This document shows, one piece after another, positions 7,899 through 15,522 of a stretch of 64,000 bases of DNA. The DNA comes from Rhodovastum sp963709085 (GTDB lineage Bacteria > Pseudomonadota > Alphaproteobacteria > Acetobacterales > Acetobacteraceae). The notes below the pieces were generated by a model. It searched no databases. It worked only from the letters and a program-made list of their open reading frames with translations, and was not told where the DNA came from. The stretch spans positions 2,294,001-2,358,000 of the forward strand of contig CAVPVB010000007.1 of NCBI GenBank assembly GCA_963709085.1. The letters run 5' to 3'. Position 1 is the first letter of the stretch; each line of letters begins with the position of its first letter. Both the position numbers and the translations under genes were made by a program.

Positions 7899-8867
7899 CT
7901 AGAAATCGTCCACGGTAATTCGGGCATCTGATACGCCGGCGGCCAGCGCACGGTCCAGCGTGGCGTCGGCCTCGGCGGTATCGCGCAGCGGTCCGATGCG
8001 CACCCGGTAGGCAAAATCGCGCGGGGCGCTGCTGTCGGTCGATACGCGCGCACCCAGCGCCGCCAGCCGCCGCTGCATGACCGAGGCGTATTGCGGGCGG
8101 GCGAAGTTGCCGCATTCCACGAACAACGATCCGGGCGCGGGCGCATTCTGCCAGACCTTCTCGGGCAGGCGCAACGGCACGCCGGCCGGCGCGGCGGCCA
8201 CCGGCGCCACCGCCACCACCGGCCCGGCCGTGGCCACGCGCAGCCGGCCGGACGAGGCGGCCCCGGCAGGTGGCGCCAGGTTTTCCGCCTGCACGCTGTC
8301 GACCGGGGCGGCCGTCACCGCGAGCGGCGACGTTCCGGTCAGGCTGGCGGCAAGCTGGCGGCTTTCGGTCTCCAGCAGTTCCACCCGCACCCGGAACGGC
8401 GCGCTACCCGATGCTCCCAGCAATTCCGCCGTGCGGCGGGTCACCGCGATCAGCCGGCCGGGCTCGGCCGGGCCGCGATCATTGACCCGCACCAGCACCG
8501 CCCGCCCGGTCTCCAGGTCGGTCACCCGCGCCAGGGCGGGCAGTTGCAGCGTGCGGTGGGAAGCCGCCAGCGCGCCCTGGTCGAACGCCTCGCCGTCGGC
8601 GGTCAGCCCCGATTCGCTGTCGGCCAGCATGGCGAGGCCGGTATCGGAATAGCTGAACTGCTCGCGCGGGTAGCGCCAGAGGCCGCCGGCCTGGTACGGC
8701 TCGCCCACCACATAATGAGGCACAGGCTCGGAGGACGGGCCACCGTGGGTGCCGCACCCCGCCAGGATGGCGGCCAGCCCCAGGACCGCGACGCGCCCGG
8801 CCGCGCCGTGCGCGCAATCCCGGCGGCCCGGAAGGGCGGCAGCGTCGTCATTCCGGGCCACCGGCAT
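7899..8867 (-). CDS. rlpA: RlpA-like septal lipoprotein with SPOR domain
   Basis: This is an RlpA-family lipoprotein of 322 residues. A basic N-terminus precedes a hydrophobic stretch ending in the lipobox LAGC (Cys38). The double-psi beta-barrel (about 70-170) keeps the His of SHRTLQLP and the Asp of VNDRGP, the pair required by lytic RlpA enzymes. The usual WYG segment near the barrel start is not seen. A Pro/Ala linker leads to a C-terminal SPOR domain (about 245-322), which binds denuded glycan at the division site. The start ATG overlaps the mltB stop (TGATG), indicating translational coupling. Confidence 0.88.
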   Translation of the reverse strand: MPVARNDDAAALPGRRDCAHGAAGRVAVLGLAAILAGCGTHGGPSSEPVPHYVVGEPYQAGGLWRYPREQFSYSDTGLAMLADSESGLTADGEAFDQGALAASHRTLQLPALARVTDLETGRAVLVRVNDRGPAEPGRLIAVTRRTAELLGASGSAPFRVRVELLETESRQLAASLTGTSPLAVTAAPVDSVQAENLAPPAGAASSGRLRVATAGPVVAVAPVAAAPAGVPLRLPEKVWQNAPAPGSLFVECGNFARPQYASVMQRRLAALGARVSTDSSAPRDFAYRVRIGPLRDTAEADATLDRALAAGVSDARITVDDF

Positions 8868-9889
8868 CAATCGGCAATCCGGTCGGCGAGCAGGCCGATC
8901 GACAGGGCGTAATAGTCGGACGGGTTGTAGGCGCGCAGCGCCCTGAAGTTGCTGGAAAACACCAGGAACGCGTCGCTCTGCACGCCGCCGGGCAGCACGA
9001 TCGAGGCCATGCCGTCGCTGGGCGCCAGCGCCCGGCCGTCCACCGAAGCGATGCCCCATCGCGCCCAATCGGCCGCCTGATGGCGCTTGTCGCGCCCGGC
9101 CAGGGCGGGGTCGAAAGCGGCGGGCAGACGCACCTGCAGGCCCCAGGGCTGGGCGGCCTTCCAGCCCTCCACCGCCAGATTGTTGGCGGTCGAGGCGAAC
9201 ACATCCGGGAAGCTGTCCCACATGTCGCGCCGGCCGTCGCCGTCGAAATCGACCGCGTAGCGCAGGAAGCTGTCCGGCATGAACTGGGTCTGGCCCATCG
9301 CCCCGGCCCAGCTTCCGACCATCTTTTCCGGGGCGATGTCGCCGGCCTGGACGATCTTCAGGGAGTCCATCAACTCTTCGCGAAAAAAGGCGCCGCGACG
9401 ACCTTCCCAGGCCAGCGTCGCCACCGCCTCGATGACGTTGAAATTGCCCATCTGGCGGCCGTAGTCGGATTCCAGGCCCCACAGCCCGACGATGATCTCC
9501 GGCGGCACGCCGAAGCGGTCCTGCACGCGGCGCAGCACGTCGCGGTGCTTGGCCAGTTGCTCGCGGCCACGCTGGACGCGGGTGTCGTTGACGATGCGGG
9601 TGCGGTACTGTTCCCAGGTGAAATGCACCTCGGGCTGGCTGCGGTCGAGTTCGATGACGCGCCAGTTGATGTGCACGCCGGCGAAGGCGCGGTCGAGCAC
9701 GGCGGCGGAGATGCCCTTGCGGCGGGCTTCGTCCTTTACCCCGGCGATATAGCGGGCGAAGCTTTCCGCCTCCTCGGGGGTTGTCGTGCGGGATGGTTTC
9801 TGCGGCGCCTGCGCAAGGGCAGGCGCTGCGGCGGAAAGGCCGGCGAGCACGGTCGGCGCGGCGGCCAGCAGGTAACGACGGTTCAACAT
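8867..9889 (-). CDS. mltB: Lytic murein transglycosylase B
   Basis: This is an MltB-family (GH103) transglycosylase of 340 residues that cleaves the MurNAc-GlcNAc bond to form 1,6-anhydroMurNAc. An N-terminal export signal (LNRRYLLAAAPTVLAG, ending near ALAQA) has a twin arginine. The catalytic glutamate is E140 in GLWGLESDYG. The conserved GAMGQTQFMPDSFLRYAVDFDGDG segment follows. There is no lipobox, so the enzyme should be soluble in the periplasm. It heads a leftward unit with rlpA, dac and tmk, which suits coordinated septal wall remodelling. Confidence 0.94.
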   Translation of the reverse strand: MLNRRYLLAAAPTVLAGLSAAAPALAQAPQKPSRTTTPEEAESFARYIAGVKDEARRKGISAAVLDRAFAGVHINWRVIELDRSQPEVHFTWEQYRTRIVNDTRVQRGREQLAKHRDVLRRVQDRFGVPPEIIVGLWGLESDYGRQMGNFNVIEAVATLAWEGRRGAFFREELMDSLKIVQAGDIAPEKMVGSWAGAMGQTQFMPDSFLRYAVDFDGDGRRDMWDSFPDVFASTANNLAVEGWKAAQPWGLQVRLPAAFDPALAGRDKRHQAADWARWGIASVDGRALAPSDGMASIVLPGGVQSDAFLVFSSNFRALRAYNPSDYYALSIGLLADRIAD

Positions 9890-9995
9890 AGCGTGCGATG
9901 TGCCACGCCGGCCGAGTCGGCGGCAATCACAAGCTGATCACGCTGGTAATATCTGCACGTCACGGTGTAGGATTAACGAATTCGGAGGAAACGAC

Positions 9996-11384
9996 ATGGG
10001 CATCACGACGGATCTTGCCCGATTCGGCGCCGCGGTTGCGGTGCCAGGGCTTCCACGCGAAGTGGTGAGTCGCGCACGCCTTCTTGTGCTCGACCTGATT
10101 GGCAGCATCGTGCGCGCCCGTCGTGACGCGGAGAGCACGCAGCCGATGCTCGGGGCCGCCCGCGCACTGGGCCTTGGCGCCGGCCATGCCGGCGTGTTCG
10201 GCGACCCGTGCCGCTGGATTCCCGCCGGCGCCGCCTTCCTTAACGGCGCGTTCGCCCATTCCCTCGATTTCGACGACACCCATGCCGCCGCTTCCCTGCA
10301 CCCGGGTGCGGTCATCATTCCGGCGGCACTCGCGGCCGGCGAGATGGCGGGGGCAAGCGGGGCCGAGGTGCTCGCCGGCATCGTCGCCGGCTACGAGGTG
10401 ACCTGCCGGATCGCGCTGGCCCTGCCCGCGCGCGCGCATTACGCCCGCGGCTTCCACCCCACCGCCACCTGCGGCACGTTTGGCGCGGCCACGGCCGCCG
10501 GGCGCGTGCTCGGGCTGAATGCGGCCGGGATCGAGTCGGCCCTCGGCATCTCGCTCAGCCAGACCTCGGGCAGCCTGCAATTCCTTGCCAACGGCGCCTG
10601 GACCAAGCGCTTCCAGGTCGGCTGGGCGGCGATGTCGGGCCTGGTCGCGGCGACGCTGGCCGCCGAGGGCTTCTGCGGCCCCACCGCGGCGCTGGAGGGG
10701 GCGCATGGTTTCCTGCACGCCTATGCGCCCGATCCGGTGCCCGAAAACGCCGTGCAGGGGCTCGGCAAGACGTTCGAGTTGATGCGCACGGCGGTGAAGC
10801 CGTACCCGTCCTGCCGCTACGGCCATGCCGGTATCGACGCCGCGCTGGCCCTGCGGGCCGCGCACCAGCTGCGCGCCGGGGAAATCGAATCCATCACCTA
10901 TGGCCTGTCGCAGGCCGGCCTGAAGCTGATCGGCGAGCCGGTGGCGAAAAAGGCCGATCCGCAGAACCTGGTGGACGCCCAGTTCAGCGCGCCTTTCGTC
11001 ATTGCCTGCGCGCTGGCCACCGGCGCCATGACGTGGGACTCGTATCAACTGCTGAGCGATCCTGCCATCCGGGCGCTGCTGGCGAAAGTGCGTTGCGTGC
11101 ACGATGCCGAGGTCGAGGCGCTGGGTCCGATGGCGGGCCGGATCACTATCGCCGGCCGCGGCCGCATTTTCGCGCAGGTTGTGGCGGTGCCGGCCGGCGA
11201 GCCGGAGAATTTCCCCGCCATCGGCGATCTGCGCGCCAAGTTCGATGGCCTGGTGATCCCGGTGCTGGGGCCGGAGCGGGCCAACCGGCTGGCCGATGCC
11301 GTGCTGGCGATGGACACGGTGCCCGACATCGCCCGGCTGACCCGGCTGGGAGCGCCGGTGCTGTCGGCCCGGCTGGCCGGATAG
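9996..11384 (+). CDS. MmgE/PrpD family protein
   Basis: This protein of 462 residues belongs to the MmgE/PrpD superfamily, which includes 2-methylcitrate dehydratase and cis-aconitate decarboxylase. Family marks include FLNGAFAHSLDFDDTHAAASLHPG with its catalytic-region Asp/His residues, GYEVTCRIA, GFHPTATCGTFGAA and KPYPSCRYGHAGIDA. No prpB, prpC or acnD lies nearby, so methylcitrate dehydration is not supported by context. The substrate is unknown. The start at 9996 has a GGAGGA site 7 bases upstream; the longer open frame to 9900 is not needed. It is divergent from mltB. Confidence 0.85.
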   Translation: MGITTDLARFGAAVAVPGLPREVVSRARLLVLDLIGSIVRARRDAESTQPMLGAARALGLGAGHAGVFGDPCRWIPAGAAFLNGAFAHSLDFDDTHAAASLHPGAVIIPAALAAGEMAGASGAEVLAGIVAGYEVTCRIALALPARAHYARGFHPTATCGTFGAATAAGRVLGLNAAGIESALGISLSQTSGSLQFLANGAWTKRFQVGWAAMSGLVAATLAAEGFCGPTAALEGAHGFLHAYAPDPVPENAVQGLGKTFELMRTAVKPYPSCRYGHAGIDAALALRAAHQLRAGEIESITYGLSQAGLKLIGEPVAKKADPQNLVDAQFSAPFVIACALATGAMTWDSYQLLSDPAIRALLAKVRCVHDAEVEALGPMAGRITIAGRGRIFAQVVAVPAGEPENFPAIGDLRAKFDGLVIPVLGPERANRLADAVLAMDTVPDIARLTRLGAPVLSARLAG

Positions 11385-11419
11385 CGCGAGGCGGTTGCGG
11401 TTGCTGACGCCGTCGCGCG

Positions 11420-12439
11420 TCAGAACCGCACCGACAGCGCCAACGAGCCGAACTGGTGCAGCCCGCCGGTCTGGTGCTGGAATTCCTGCGTCTGGAATAC
11501 GTGCGTATAGGTCAGCCTTACGCCATAGGCCATCAGCGCGAACCCGACCTGGCCCTCGGCGACCAACGGGATGACAGTGACGCTGCGGCTGTCCTGCCAG
11601 AGGTTGCCGTTCAGCGTGACGTTGTACGCCACCGCCTGGCCATCGGCGCCGGCGAATACATACCAGGCGAACGGGCGGGTCGGGCGGAAGGCGTCGGTGC
11701 CGGTCAGGCCGGGCAGGATGCGCGGCACGCCGTAATCGCTGTCCAGGCCCTGGCCGAGCCGCAGGGTGACACCGGTCTGCCCGTAGATGCGCAGATTGCC
11801 GGCGGCGGCGGTGATTTCGGGCAGAGCGTCCGTTTCCAGCGCGCTGCCGCCGCCGATCGGCAGCCGCCAGGTGCGCCCCCCGGTGATCTGGATCAGCGGC
11901 TCGTCATGCAACTGGGTATCCCAGCCATCCGTGTGTTTCTGGCCGATCATGCTGTGAAACCCGTTCTGCACCTGCTCGCCCAGCGCTGACGGCCCCAGCT
12001 CGCCGAGCCCGAGCCCGAGCACGGTGCGCGCGTCGGTGCCGTCATGGATCAGCGACACCGTGCCGAGCAGCACGCCCGCATAGGGGCGGTCGGTGAGCGG
12101 CGGGTAGGTCGTCAGCGTGTCCGACGGGTTGTAGATCTGCTGGCTGAAATCGACGGCGATGCGCTGCCTCCCCTCGCCCCACAGCGTCTGCCCGAAGCGG
12201 TCCAGGAAGGCGGGTGCGCCGTCCTCGGCCGAGGTCCAGCCGATGCGGATACCGTTGGTATAGTAGCGGTCCGGTAGATTCGATGTGGTGACCGAGGCGT
12301 TTTCGTCCTGGAGCGTCCAGATCGCGGCCGGATCGGGCGGCGGCGATTGCGCCCAGCCGGGCGGGGCCGCGGCCGCCAGCGCCAGCCCCAGGACCGCTGT
12401 GGTCGCAATCGCACGCATCCAGACTCTCCCGTTCGTCAT
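11420..12439 (-). CDS. LpxR-like lipid A deacylase (DUF2219)
   Basis: This is an outer-membrane beta-barrel protein of 339 residues with a signal peptide (cleavage near GWAQS) and a terminal aromatic residue typical of BAM substrates. Recognised LpxR-family blocks are DENAS near the mature start, LPDRYYTNGIRIGW, TDRPYAGVLLG, and GELGPSALGEQVQNGFH. LpxR of Salmonella removes the 3'-acyloxyacyl chain of lipid A in a Ca2+-dependent way using Asn/His residues in these blocks. The activity here is inferred from family membership. It converges with the MmgE gene and stands alone. Confidence 0.85.
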   Translation of the reverse strand: MTNGRVWMRAIATTAVLGLALAAAAPPGWAQSPPPDPAAIWTLQDENASVTTSNLPDRYYTNGIRIGWTSAEDGAPAFLDRFGQTLWGEGRQRIAVDFSQQIYNPSDTLTTYPPLTDRPYAGVLLGTVSLIHDGTDARTVLGLGLGELGPSALGEQVQNGFHSMIGQKHTDGWDTQLHDEPLIQITGGRTWRLPIGGGSALETDALPEITAAAGNLRIYGQTGVTLRLGQGLDSDYGVPRILPGLTGTDAFRPTRPFAWYVFAGADGQAVAYNVTLNGNLWQDSRSVTVIPLVAEGQVGFALMAYGVRLTYTHVFQTQEFQHQTGGLHQFGSLALSVRF

Positions 12440-12529
12440 CGAAGCATTACATGCTCCCTGGCCGCATCGGAACCCGCTTTCGATCGCAGCAGGAAACGAT
12501 ACGGTGAAGCGACGGTTGCCGCGCCGGGC

Positions 12530-13933
12530 TCAGGTGTCTCCGGTGCCGGATAGCGGGGCGGCCGGCGGGACCGTCCATGGCCGCAGCCGGAACCACGGTT
12601 CCACGCTTGGTACGGTGGCAAGCACCACTTGCGGCAGCACCGGCCGGGCATCGTCCAGCACGATCTCGAAGCGCGCCAGCAGCATTGCCAGCAGCAACAT
12701 GGCCTCCGCCTGCGCGAAGGCGGCGCCGATGCAGATCCGCGGGCCGGCGCCGAAGGGCAGGAAATTCGGGCCGGTCTGCTCCTCGCGCCCCACCCAGCGG
12801 GCGGGCCGGAAGGAATCGGGAGCCTCCCAAAACCGGCGGTGCCGATGGATGATCCAGGGGCAGGCCAACACGATCGCGCCCCGGTCGATGGCGAGTTCGC
12901 CCACCCGGTCGGGCGCGCGGGCGACCCGGCTGATGAACGGGAAAGGCGGGTAGAGGCGCAATGCCTCGAGAAAGGCGCGGCGCAAGGCCGGCCAGCGGAC
13001 CAGATCGGCCAGCATCCGCACCCGCCCGGGCGGGAAGGCGGCGAGTTCGGCGCGGATCGCGGTCTGGGTCGGGCGGTCGAAGGAGAGCAGATACACGGTC
13101 CAGAACATGGCGCGGGCGGTGGTTTCGAAGCCGGCCGCCAGCAGGGTGGCCACCTGTTCGCCGATCTCGTCCTCGGTCAGGGCGCCGCCGCCCTCCGGAT
13201 CGCGCGCATCGCGCAGCAACTGCAGCACGTCGCGCCGGGCGGCATCGGGCGGCAGCGCGTCGCGGGCCGCGATCACGGCGTTAATGCCGGCCGTCCAACG
13301 GGCGGCGAACGCGACCCGCCCGCGCATGAACCAGGCAAAGTCCGCTTCACGGCGCGACAGAACGTCCCAGATCGTGATCCGGCCGACGCCCTCCAGGAAC
13401 TCGCGAATCAAGCCGGGCAATCCGGCGCCACCGGCCGCCTCGGCGGGCACCGAGAACAAGGCGCGGCAGACGGCATCGACCGCCGCGCGCTGCAGCAGGT
13501 CGGCAAGATTGACCCGTTCGCCCGTGGCGTGCGCCAGCAGGCCGGCGCCGGCCGCGGCGAAATGCGGCAGCAGGGAGCCGACATGCTGGGGCGTGAACAA
13601 CGGCGCCAGCATCCGCCGCTGCCGGCGCCAATCGGCCCCTTCCGACAGCGCCAGCCCGTTGCGCAGCGCCGGCCGCAATGGGCGCCGGATCGACAGCGGG
13701 CGCTCATAGTTCGCCGCGTTGCTGGTCAGGACGTGGCGCACCAGGGCCGGATCGCTGACGATCAGCGTATCGGTGCCGAACAGGCGGCGGCGCACCACCA
13801 TGTCCTCGTAGGCGGCGCGCGGCCAGGTGGCGATGATGTTGCGCCGCAGCAGGCGGAACACCTGCCAGGCCGGCAGCGGATGCGCCGGCGGGACCGGCAC
13901 CGGCAGCGTGATCGACCCGACCTGGTCCGGCAT
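12530..13933 (-). CDS. Cytochrome P450
   Basis: This is a class I-type soluble P450 of 467 residues. The haem-binding loop FLPFGAGPRICIG carries the proximal Cys401. The I-helix has AGFETT (267-272) with the acid-alcohol pair replaced by E-T. The K-helix E-x-x-R is E323/R326, followed by the PERF-like stretch DSFRPARW. The start at 13933 has a GGGAG site 8 bases upstream and gives the usual length; the longer open frame to 14053 would add unrelated residues. No ferredoxin or reductase is adjacent, so the redox partner and substrate are unknown. Confidence 0.93.
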   Translation of the reverse strand: MPDQVGSITLPVPVPPAHPLPAWQVFRLLRRNIIATWPRAAYEDMVVRRRLFGTDTLIVSDPALVRHVLTSNAANYERPLSIRRPLRPALRNGLALSEGADWRRQRRMLAPLFTPQHVGSLLPHFAAAGAGLLAHATGERVNLADLLQRAAVDAVCRALFSVPAEAAGGAGLPGLIREFLEGVGRITIWDVLSRREADFAWFMRGRVAFAARWTAGINAVIAARDALPPDAARRDVLQLLRDARDPEGGGALTEDEIGEQVATLLAAGFETTARAMFWTVYLLSFDRPTQTAIRAELAAFPPGRVRMLADLVRWPALRRAFLEALRLYPPFPFISRVARAPDRVGELAIDRGAIVLACPWIIHRHRRFWEAPDSFRPARWVGREEQTGPNFLPFGAGPRICIGAAFAQAEAMLLLAMLLARFEIVLDDARPVLPQVVLATVPSVEPWFRLRPWTVPPAAPLSGTGDT

Positions 13934-13955
13934 CCCGTGACTCCCGTCCTGCCTG

Positions 13956-15305
13956 CTAAAGCGGATACCGTGCCGCCGCGTCGCGATAACCGATCCAGCG
14001 GCAGGGCGGCACCGCCCGGCGGCCAGCCACCCGCTCCAGGGCCAGCCGCACATCCGCTTCCAACCCGGCCTTCAGGGCGGCATCGACGAACAACTGGTCC
14101 AGCACATCCTGTTGGGCGTGGCTGCCGCCGAGCCGGTGCATCGCCCCCAGCACCGGGCGCAACCCGGCGACGCAGGCCGCATAGGCGCCGGCGCGATGGT
14201 CGCGCACGGCTTCGCACACCGGCAGCGCCACCTCACGCAGCACCGCGGCGGCGTCCCCATTGTCCTGCCCCTGCGCGCGCAGCGCCGCCAGCAGGCGATC
14301 GGCGGCCACTGTCCGGCCGGTGGCGGTCAGCGCCATCATCCAGTGCGGCAGCGCAAAAATCGCCAGGCAGTCGCCGATCCGCGCTTCCGCCTTTTCCGCC
14401 AGTTCCTCCCACCGCGCGCCCACATCCACGCCCTGCCGTTCCAGCCGGAACAGCATCGAGGCGGCATTCTGCACATCGTTGTAAAGATCCGGCATCGCCA
14501 GGGTGAGCGGCGAGTCGAGGTTGCGGAAGCGTGTGTCGTAAAGATCGAGCACGGCGTCGAACCGGCCCTGCTCCAGATGGAACAGGGCGCAATGCCACCA
14601 GAGATGGTGCACCAGATTGTTGGCCCCCTCCCAGTGCGGCGCCAGGCGGGTGAGCCAGTCGATCCCCTCACGGCGGCGGCCCTGCATTTCCAGCACATGC
14701 GCGACGGCGTGCGCGGCCCAGAGATTGCCGGGGTCGAGCGCCACCGCCCGCCGCCCGGCCGGCTCGGCGGCGAGCAAATTGCCTGCCTCCTCCTCGGCGA
14801 AGCACTGGCAGGCGAGCACGGCCGGGAAGCCGGGCACGGTGGCGTCCCAGTGCGGCAGGATGCGGCGAACCGAAGCAAGCATTTCCTGCGGGCGGCCGAG
14901 CCAGAAATTGGCGAAATGGGCGAGCCGGAAGGCCAGGATGTCGCGCGGATGGTCGGTGAGGATGGCGTCCCAGATGCCGGCGGCACGGTCCACCCGTCCG
15001 CCCACCCAGGCGGCCAGGGCGGCGATATGCGCCTGTTCGCGCGGTGTGGCGCCGGCGGCGCTGGCGCGGGCGCGCTCCAGGGCGGCGGCGGCGGCGGGTA
15101 CATAGCGGCAATCATAGGCGAGCATGGCGCCGATGCCGCCCAGGTAATGACCGAGGGCGAAGTCGGGATCGGCCTGCAGCACGGTCTTGACCGCACGGGG
15201 CAGGCCGGTGCGGAAATTCAGGTAGATCGCGACGGCGGCATCGAAGGCGGTCGCGGCGTCGTCCCGGGTGGTGGAAAGTTGCAGACCCTGTGCATCGGTG
15301 CGCAT
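13956..15305 (-). CDS. TTC38-like tetratricopeptide protein
   Basis: This all-helical protein of 449 residues resembles the bacterial homologues of tetratricopeptide repeat protein 38. Suggestive blocks are DPDFALGHYLGG, AHAVAHVLEMQGR, NNLVHHLWWHCALFHLEQG and FALPHWMMAL, rich in His/Trp and conserved in that family. No enzymatic function is established for the family. The ATG at 15305 was chosen for its GGGGAGA site; the frame continues upstream without coding character. It ends 22 bases before the P450 start codon on the same strand, so the two may be co-transcribed. uvrA is divergent. Confidence 0.75.
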   Translation of the reverse strand: MRTDAQGLQLSTTRDDAATAFDAAVAIYLNFRTGLPRAVKTVLQADPDFALGHYLGGIGAMLAYDCRYVPAAAAALERARASAAGATPREQAHIAALAAWVGGRVDRAAGIWDAILTDHPRDILAFRLAHFANFWLGRPQEMLASVRRILPHWDATVPGFPAVLACQCFAEEEAGNLLAAEPAGRRAVALDPGNLWAAHAVAHVLEMQGRRREGIDWLTRLAPHWEGANNLVHHLWWHCALFHLEQGRFDAVLDLYDTRFRNLDSPLTLAMPDLYNDVQNAASMLFRLERQGVDVGARWEELAEKAEARIGDCLAIFALPHWMMALTATGRTVAADRLLAALRAQGQDNGDAAAVLREVALPVCEAVRDHRAGAYAACVAGLRPVLGAMHRLGGSHAQQDVLDQLFVDAALKAGLEADVRLALERVAGRRAVPPCRWIGYRDAAARYPL

Positions 15306-15474
15306 GCGCCGTCTCCCCTGGCCCGCCGCCACTATGGCACGGGGCATGTCGATGCGAAGATGACTCGCCGGTAGCGATGACGTTACGGGTTCCAGGAACC
15401 CGAGGCCCCTGCCGGAGGCCGGGGGCAGCGACGCGGCAACCTTCCCATTCCCCCCCGGAAGGTCCATATAAGCA

Positions 15475-15489
15475 GAACAGTTCAAGAAC
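15475..15489 (+). promoter_or_regulatory. LexA (SOS) box of uvrA
   Basis: GAAC, seven bases, GAAC: the direct-repeat LexA operator of alphaproteobacteria. It lies 34 bases before the uvrA start, in line with SOS induction of nucleotide excision repair. Confidence 0.85.
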
Positions 15490-15522
15490 AGATTCGACTC
15501 CTTCCCAAGGAACCCTCCCAGG

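Noticed and set aside
8867..9926. 675-codon frame joining rlpA to upstream sequence
   Set aside because: The upstream half is mltB read out of frame; the lipobox position and TGATG overlap fix the rlpA start at 8867.
12629..14506. Open frame of 625 codons antisense to the P450 gene
   Set aside because: Composition is that of an out-of-frame read; the P450 on the other strand accounts for the codon pattern.
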